This document shows positions 53,601 through 62,600 of a stretch of DNA of 64,000 nucleotides, one piece after another. Below the pieces are notes generated by a model. That model was not told where the DNA came from. It saw only the letters and a list, made by a program, of their open reading frames with translations, and made no database searches. The DNA lies in the NCBI GenBank assembly GCA_037447655.1, contig JBBHKE010003514.1, positions 62,001 through 126,000 on the forward strand, in the 5' to 3' direction. The first letter of the stretch is position 1; every line of letters starts with the position of its first letter. The translations under genes were made by a program, and so were the position numbers. The DNA comes from Zygnema cylindricum (taxonomy: Eukaryota > Streptophyta > Zygnematophyceae > Zygnematales > Zygnemataceae).

Positions 53601-56600
53601 AACATTTGCAAAAGTCATTTGATGTGGAAAATTCGCATTTCGCAATGGTTATCATTTTTGCGAATTTTTATTTTACTTTAAATTTATTTTGTGGATTTTA
53701 TATGTTTTTTTCTCTTCAAATTTGAAATGGAACAACTTATAGGGTGAGTAAATATGCTGAAACCTGATTTCGAGCAGAGAACCAGCCATAAATTTTGTAT
53801 GAATTTCATAACGAACATTTTTTTTATTTCTTAATAAAGAGTGACACGTTTGAACTTGAAACCCATCTTACCCAATAGGAAAAGAGGAAACAGGGTGAAA
53901 GAAAATTGTAGAAAAAACTAACAAGTTGTTTTCTCTCGTTAATACTGTCATTTGATGATCACAACGAACAATTGAGAAAAACCCGAAAAATCCCTAAAAA
54001 ACCCTAAAAACCCCTAAGAAACCCTAAGACGATTTCAACACATCAAAAAATTAAGGGCACAATGAAATTTTATAATATTCTTCAAGATGTTCTCTTCAGC
54101 ACCCCCCCTCCCCCGGCTGTCTTTTCCCACATCCACACTATTTTAAGTCCTCGATGGAGCAAATGAAAAAAAACATCACCCGTTGAATCCCAAAAATGGT
54201 TATTTTTCTTCCTAAAGTCCATTATGTAGAAAAGAAGTGGATGTTTACAATCCCTCAAAAAAAAAATACACACACACACACACACACACAACTTTCCTTT
54301 GCCTCAACGACACTCTATACTCACACCACAGCCCATAAAAAACACCACCTACCTCCCTTGTGGCCCTCTACCCTCTACCATTTACCCTCTACCCCCCTTT
54401 TACACTTTACCCTCCACTATATTTCATAAGTACTTTCACCTGCCCCCTTCTCTACCCGATAACCTCCACCTTCCCCGTTGCCCTCTACCCTCCACCCTCT
54501 ATCCTTCTCGCTGGCCTACCCTCTACCCCCACGTAGCCAGTACTCTCCATCCCCTGCCTCTTCTACCCTCCACCCATCCCTACCCACCCCGCCTGCCTTC
54601 CATTCAACCTAACCGCCTTATGCCTTCCTCCCACCCTCCCCCCCGTTCCATTCTTAACTCCCAGTGGACAAAAGGGGTGGGGGCGGAAGTGAGAGGTTGT
54701 GAGGGAACACAGGGTGGAGGGATGCATCGCATGCAAGAAAATGCATTAGTTTTTACATTAGTTATTTTTTCACTTTCTTTTAAATCTCGGTTTATTTGGG
54801 TGTATTACGTTGTTCAGCCGACAAATTAATAGTTTTGATTTTTAGATAAGGCACATTTGTAGAAAACGTTCATGAAAATCTAAGAATATTGGAAACAAAC
54901 GGTTTATATATATTCCTATTCATTAGTTACCGGTATTTATTAATCAATCATAATCCCAAATAAACATTTTATCAAGAATGTTTTATGTTCTCAAAAATAA
55001 AGATGTTAGTCATATTATGTGAAATGAGAGGTTATGTATGCCGCTCTTTTATGATTTTGGCCTTGAATCAAAGTTCGTGCATTCTTCAACGTTATTTTTT
55101 TTAAAGTGTTGTCATTTATAGCTTACCAAGTCTCTTTCTTTGAAAATGCTGGAGCATATTTACAGTGATATTTCCAACAACTATTTCACCGGGCCAATTG
55201 TTAGAGTTAACAACCACCCAACCTGTGATGAGATGGGAGCCAATTGCCTGTTTGGCTCAAGCCTTGTACAAGGCTGTTCATCCAATAGCCAGCGAAGGAA
55301 AAGCGATTGTGACGCGTTTTGCAATGCGACCCAACCAAGAGGGCCTTGTGGGGGAGGCGGTATTTGCTCCAAAAACACCACCGGGATGTCACCCACATGT
55401 GCATGCAATGAAGGATACAAAAATCAGGCGAGCATGTTCATTTGCAAATGTATATTCTTCTTTCACAAAATGCACACTAAGATGTCCTTTTAGAAGAAAT
55501 AAAAGCGAATTGTTGAACTTGTTTTCATCTATTCTCGTGCTTGTTCCTTACCAATAAGTATTCATGGTAGCATATTTGTGTATCAAAATAACCTTTATTC
55601 AATTAAGTTCTTAACATAGCTATAATCTATTGAAGAGTATGTTTTTACTTCAATTGTAAATCATACATGTGAAGACAAATGATGCACCTCTGATAATAAA
55701 TGCACAATCACCACAATTGAGTTTGGAATATTGTTGTTATACTTCAAGCAAACGCCATAAAGTTTGAATTAGATCGTGAGTAATTTGTACTTAAATTGAT
55801 TTTCAAGATTGGGAAAATAGCAAGTTTGGAAAAAAAAATTAGGTTCTATACTAAGAAAAAGCAATCTTCCATAATTATTATTTTCTATTTTTTTAAGTTT
55901 TTATGCATGGCTTAAATATGGCCGTTTGTTTTCTATTCTTTTAGAAATATGATGAATCTTCAAATTTGTGATTTTCATGCATGAATATTTTTTCAAAATT
56001 TTTTAAGACAATCGATCGATTTGTTTTACCAATGTGTTGTTTTTTTAGTTTGAAGAGATTTGTTAATCCACAGGGAAATGAATTACTCAGTTTGGACATG
56101 CATTCAATATTCTAAATACTATGACAGCCATGAGGGTAAAAATCACTATAAAATGACCTTGATTATTTATTCTCAATCGTACAAAACCTACGAAATTTAT
56201 ATTGTTCTTCTAAGGGTGTTAGGCATAGCATAGAATCAGAGGTTAGTGTTCAGCCTAGCGCGGAATCAGAGATTATAGTGTTCAAACTCTATTTTGCGAT
56301 AAATTCTCGCAAGGACATGCTCACGGTACTTCTAACTTAATGTAAGCTAAGTTGTTTCAGAATGTATTATGCTTAAACGTATGGAGTGAACCAGTCTGGC
56401 CAAAACAAAATCAGACATTGATTTCGGTATTGAAGTTTAAAGATGTTGTGAAGTTGACGAAATAGGGAGGAAATTCAAAAATGTACACAAGAAATGACAT
56501 GTTATTTCAACCTTTTATTTGTTAAATTCGTCCTCTCCACACCTCTCTCCACTCTTAATACTCTTCTCTCACATTCATATTCAGAACTCCTCGTTCCCCT

Positions 56601-59600
56601 CCCCTTCAACTTTTTATCCCCATTTTTTCCAACTTGTTATTTTCCTTTATGTGTCTTCCTTTCAACATCACACTCCCCCAACTTGTAACCATTGCGATAA
56701 AAAAAAAAAAATTGCTACCTCCATAATGCAATGGGACCTTCAATGAAGACCACATTTTCTGGAAAATCACTGTTGTTCATGTGGCAAGTAATGGCGTGGG
56801 GCATCTTTTTCCATTTTTTGTAGTGTCGCAATCACCACCGCCCGTTCGTTTCTCCCCTCCTCCCTCTCCTACTCCAAAATCCTCTCCTCCTCCCTCCCGT
56901 CTCCCCCCTTCTTTTCCTCCACCCTCTCCACCCGCTCTCCCTCCTCGTCGCTCTCCTCCACCCAATCCACCCCCTCCCACCCCCCCGCCTCCCTCTCCTA
57001 CTCCACAATCCTCTCCTCCTCCCTCCCGTCTCCCCCCTTCTTCTCCTCCACCCTCTCCACCCGCTCTCCCTCCTCGTCGCTCTCCTCCACCCAATCCACC
57101 CCCTCCCGCCCCCCCGCCTCCCTCTCCTACTCAACAATCCTCTCCTCCTCCCTCCCGTCTCCCCCCTTCTTCTCCTCCACCCTCTCCACCCGCTATCCCT
57201 CCTCCTCGTCCCTCTCCTCCACCCAATCCACCCCCTCCCCCCCCCCCCTCCTCCCTCTCCCACTCCGCCAACCCCACGTCCTCCCCCACTTTCGCCACCC
57301 TTTCTCCGCCCCCCTCCTCCTCAACCTCTCATATCACCTCCCCCCTCACCTCTCGCCCCACCAAAGTCTCGACCTTCTTCACCTCCTCCAAATCCCCCAC
57401 CTTCTCCTTTGAGTTTTCTTCCTCCAAGTTCACCACCACCACTACCAGGTGATATGTTATTTTATCATATTTTAGCTTGTATTACTAACTCTCCTTTCCT
57501 CCTTTCTGCGCTCATTTCCTTTATTTATTTTCTAGGTTTCATTTATTTATCGAGTACTAAGTTTTAGTTTCTCATGTTCTTGTGTGGCACAAATTTGCTC
57601 ATCCTCCCACCACTATTGTCAACTTTCCCATTTTGATTTGGACCAGTGTCACCAGGTAATACTTTAAACAAATAAAAAATGACCCAAAAAGCAATTCTAT
57701 GCTGAGTTGTTCCCATCAAATTCTTTCAAAATCTTATTCTCTACTTTATTTTTGACGAATTAAATATTAGCAATGCTTGAAACTTAAAAAGGAAAAAACC
57801 GCGATGACTATCTATGTTTGAAATTTGACAATAAATTGCACAAATTACTTCATTACTAAATACCAATGACATCAGTTTCTTTGCAATGTTCCCTTCCTCC
57901 AGGGCCAATTTATAGTTTTCGAAAAACAAGTCAGAAGCTCCAAATTTCTAGCAACAAGATAGTTGTTGGAATTCGGCAACTAATCATATAAATCAAGATA
58001 GGTCATAGTTAGCATGACGAACATCATATCAGGGGTTTCCATGACTATTTGTTGTATTCATGCTTTGCGAAAACAAGAGAGTTCCATTGAGTGCAGGATG
58101 GGAGAGTTCTTAGCAAATGAACACGGAGGTATGTTGAAGATTCCCAATTGATGATGTGGGATCAGGAAGTATCTTGCTGCGAATCAAAGCTGGGCTGATC
58201 GACCGAAGTGACAAACTTTCAACATGGGGAGATTCTTCCGATGTATGCAAGTGGAGCCAAGTGACTTGCGAGAACAAGATCGTAATCAAGTTGTATGTAT
58301 TTTTTACTTTTTAATGGATAAGAAATGCATTATGCACGATATATAACAGCAAATTTAACAATTAAAAAATGTCTGTTCATCGTTCTACACGTTTGAAATC
58401 CAAACCATGTATAATAATGCCATCGACTTTCTGCAACAAAAAAATAACTAATTTAACAGTTGTCGGTCTAGTCTGTTAAGTATCATTCATTACTAACGGT
58501 GACTCATTTCCTCTCCAATGTAGCTCTTCCCTATCACAACAATTCTATGTCTCCCACTTCTCCAAATTAGTCGCTCATTACATCCCGTAATTATCTTTAA
58601 GAATTATTGAGAATTTTCACCTCATACATACATTAAGTTTGCGATATCATTTCCCCTAAAACTCCAACAATCATATCAAGGCATCTGCACGGAGAGATCT
58701 GAACAAATGGAAAGACGGCTTCTTTTTTCAAAAAAAATCGAAAAACCATAGGAAAAAGTGGTCAAGTTATGTTCTCGCCTTCTTTTTGAGGCTAACCTAT
58801 TATATAGGTTACCAAAGGTAATCCTTGTTTTGAGGTGAAAAATAAAGAGAATGCCTAGGCCCCTCCACCAATCCTAAGCCTCCACTAGAAGACTAACTGA
58901 TTGAATCAGCAACTGTGAGTAGTTTCCCTTGATTCCACCAGTAGGCTAATTAGATAAGCCCTTGGCACTCACCCTCTCAAGAAAAAGAACGATCCTTGGA
59001 CTGGCTGGAGAGGAAAAGCTCTTGGTGGACATTTAAACTAGAGAGAACCTAATCAATACATTCAGTGTTACATGATTGGATGTTCAGAGCATAATTTTCA
59101 ATTCCAACCCTTTTAGTCTAGCAAGCTTGTCTGATCAGTAATTCTCAATATACGCATCATTTGACAATAGAATAAAGTAATTATCGAAGGCTTCTATTTT
59201 TTACTGCAGGGATCTTACAGGACTTGGTTTGGGAGGGATCATATCGGAAGCCATAGGCCTCTTGGATACTCTTCTAGAGCTGTAAGTGAAGACATAGGCA
59301 CTTGATTAGGCTTAATTGGCGATTGTAGCACATATGCTGGTAATGAGAATTCATGGCATGTTTTCCTTACAGAGTTCATGGGCATAAGTACTTTTGTCTG
59401 CATGAGCAACTGATGAACTGGTAGTGAAGACTCTAAAGTCACATTTTAATTCGATTGAGGTGAAGTTTCTGAAGGAATTTGATTGCATGAGCTTAACATG
59501 ACCATCTCCATATTGTTTCAATGATTTATCTTTCAGAGATTTTTCTTTCAACGATTTAAGTGGATCCATTCCAGTATCTCTGGGAAATTTACGAAAGCTT

Positions 59601-62600
59601 AGATCATTGTGAGTATGGCAATCTTTTTGTCCCATAACGAAACAATAATGCCAGTCTCTCAGGACGAATTCAGTGATATAAATTTCTTTTGTCCCTGTTT
59701 GAAGTATAGATGTTCCATGTACGTTTGCTATCAATCCGTACACTAAAAAAAAATGGTTCTAATGTGAATCATAACATGTTTTTGGATCATGCATCGGATA
59801 TTTCTGAAAACCGGTATTTCCAATTGGATGAAAGACTCTCACTTGTGGAATCACCAGCAAAAGTCAGTGTATGACATATGTGTGACAGATGTTTTGCGCT
59901 TCCCATTTGTGCCTCGTTTTATTTAACTCCCATTAATGTCTCTCTTTTTCCTTTCTTCCATCGCATTTGCGTGACTATTTCTATATCATCATAAATCTTC
60001 AAGCTGTAGGCAGAAATGTTTGCAAAAGAGTTTTACGTGCGTCGTTAGAGCTCCTCTCACTCACGATTTTTCCTCAATGATCAATTCAAAGAACCCCGGA
60101 CTAGGGAATGTTTGGTGTCATCCGTATTTTTTGTCGTCATATTTACCAAAATACGAAAAGTGGCCCCTTTAGTTAAAAGTAGAGGACGAGTAATGGGACC
60201 CGTTTTCATATATCGATCATTTAATACTAGATCCGTCAACGATAAATGTTGTGAATGTCTACACGATAGGTGTTGGTGACTAAAGTGGCTGTACAAACAC
60301 TCAGAAAAAATAAAAAGAATTGTAAAACATGTCGAGTTTTGTAGCTAACCCGATGTATACTCAACATTTTCTTTTGCTGAAATCGGATTTTTTTTTAGTG
60401 GAGACACATCTGTTGGCGTGACCCCTAAATTGAAAAAACAAAATTAGGTTTTCTCGATCCCAACAGCAGTCATAGAACCGTGAAAAGAAATCACAAAAAT
60501 GTGGTTTTTGGGGGCCTTTTAGCTAAGATTGATATCTATTCGAAAAGCTTGTTTTCTGGTGAACGAAGAAATTTAATGGATATAAGCCCATTGGCAGTAC
60601 CCCCAATTTGAGAGCTTATATATAAGAATCATCCATCTTCTAAGCTTAAATTTGCAGGGTGAAATAATAGATGCATTCTGATGTTTTATTTCTATTGGTT
60701 TAAAATCGAAGTTTGCCTTATGAACCAAAAATCCAACATTTTTTGTATAACACTTTTTTATATTTTTTTAACAGATATGCATCTTGCATTTTATGGCAAA
60801 CCATCTCCTCCCATGGCAGTAATAATTTTTTTGTTTATTTTTTCTTTTTCGCTTCAAACCTCTGTTCAATATTATACCAACCTTTAGAAAATATAAAATG
60901 TCTACTTTATATAAATGTTGTGATACTTTGATTTGTGACAGAAATTTGAGAAAAAACCAGTTGAGTGGTGGGATACCAGCATCCTTCGAAAGTTTAACGA
61001 GTCTTCAAGTATTGTAAGAAGATTGTGTTTGATTTAGAACACGAATGAATATATAACATATACACGAATGATATATATATGAATATATAGACATAACTGT
61101 CCCAAAAAGTGAAGTGTGCAACACATTGCAAGATGCTAATGAGTGTGATGGAAGTAATGCAGATTCAACGGGAAAAAAAACACACAAAAGAATCAAATAA
61201 CATTTTGGATAAACATCACAATTGTTGTATAGGTTTTTTGCGGCTACTGTATTGTTAAGTTACATTTTAGGCTGATAATTATGCCCCCTCTTTTAAATCC
61301 TTAACTTCCTTAACTATAGTTCAAGGGAGTGGGTACAGAATTAACTAAGTGCACATTTCTGTTTGAGTCAAAACTTCAGAGGAAAGCAAAATTGAATAGA
61401 TGGCAGAAAAAATTCAGAAAGTCATAAAACAGAGGTAAATTCGATGTTCCAATTTTTGACACAAATGGTCGATCGCCTTTTCCTGTGTTGATGTGATTGT
61501 TGGTTTGCAGACGCCTCTCTCAAAACAACCTAATAGGTCCAATTCCGTCTGGTATTATGAATTTGACAAAACTCCAAGAGTTGTAAGTATTACAAATAAA
61601 TTTATATCCAACATTTCTGTTTAAGTGGAGGTGGTACATGTATTTCCTTTTCTATTTGTTAAAGCATCCTTGAATTATGCCTGGCGTAAACAATGATGGG
61701 TTGCATACTCTTACGGCTTTTGTACTGTTAGCTTTTGGTTGAAGGCTATTTATATGCTTCTTTGAAGATGCCAGCAATCCTAAAGTACAGGCAGCTACTT
61801 CAAATGAATGTTTCAGGTATCTGGACGGAAACAATTTTAATGGTACTTTGCCTCCAAATATAGGCAGCCTAAGCAGGTTGCGGATACTGTAAGTTGATCT
61901 ATAGTCTACCCAATTTTTCGAATTTACAAAGTAATAAGACAGTTGAGCTTACCGCATACCAGAAAAGTACCCAATTTCTTGATTATTTATCCTTTCCTGC
62001 AATATGCTGATTATGCTGCAGAGATATGTCCACAAACAATTGGATGGGCACAATTCCTACAAGTTTTTCTGATCTTAAAAAACTTGAAAAGTTGTAAGTT
62101 ATACCTCTTTATTTGTCATTCCTTTGCTTTTAAGACACAAAGATTGTTAATGGTATGATGGCAGCAAAAACGTAATCACAAGCATAAAACTTGCAATGGT
62201 CATCGTAAACTTTGGATTCTAGAATGTTTGCAACAAACAATAAAACCATTAAAGTACACGTCCAAACCATTTTTTTTAGTATTGTTTTACAATTATTAGA
62301 AGGTTGTAAAAAATAAAAATAAAAATAACAGTTTTAAAACTTGGATTTGGTCGCCTCACTAACGTTTTTTCTACATTTTAAAGATGAGGCAATTTTGACA
62401 ATTTCTAATAATCGTTTTCTCCAAAATTATAATATTTTTATTATTTCTGTCTTCCATTTCAAAATTGAGTAAAGTAGATGATGATGCATGGTCCAAACAA
62501 TGGTATGAATAAGGGTGAAATATGCTCCCCCGTAGGTGACAAATCTGAGCTATCTATTAATAAAGTGCAGCAGTTGGGTATTTCTAGCCTCTTGATTTTG

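Larger units (their letters stand above)
51180..54740 (+). repeat. Tandem duplication of an LRR exon with its introns
   Basis: The stretch before exon 3 (gtgtaatcttgtagcc.. ggaggcac) recurs before exon 4 (gtgtatagtcttggagc.. gggaaacacc). After both exons come ggttatgtcg, gtggtggagga or gtggagaaag, and ttatatattagtaat. cgacactctatactcacacc and cagcccat.aa.aacaccacc (52257 on) recur at 54307 on. A third relative at about 50830-50940 kept the flank but has no LRR exon. Confidence 0.85.

Noticed and set aside
53985-54035. aaaccctaaaaaccc stretches considered as interstitial telomere repeats
   Set aside because: Only a few irregular units, common across AT-rich introns here; no array of perfect CCCTAAA.
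56777-57263. Minus-strand Gly/Arg-rich ORFs
   Set aside because: Antisense of the Pro-rich exon; compositional.
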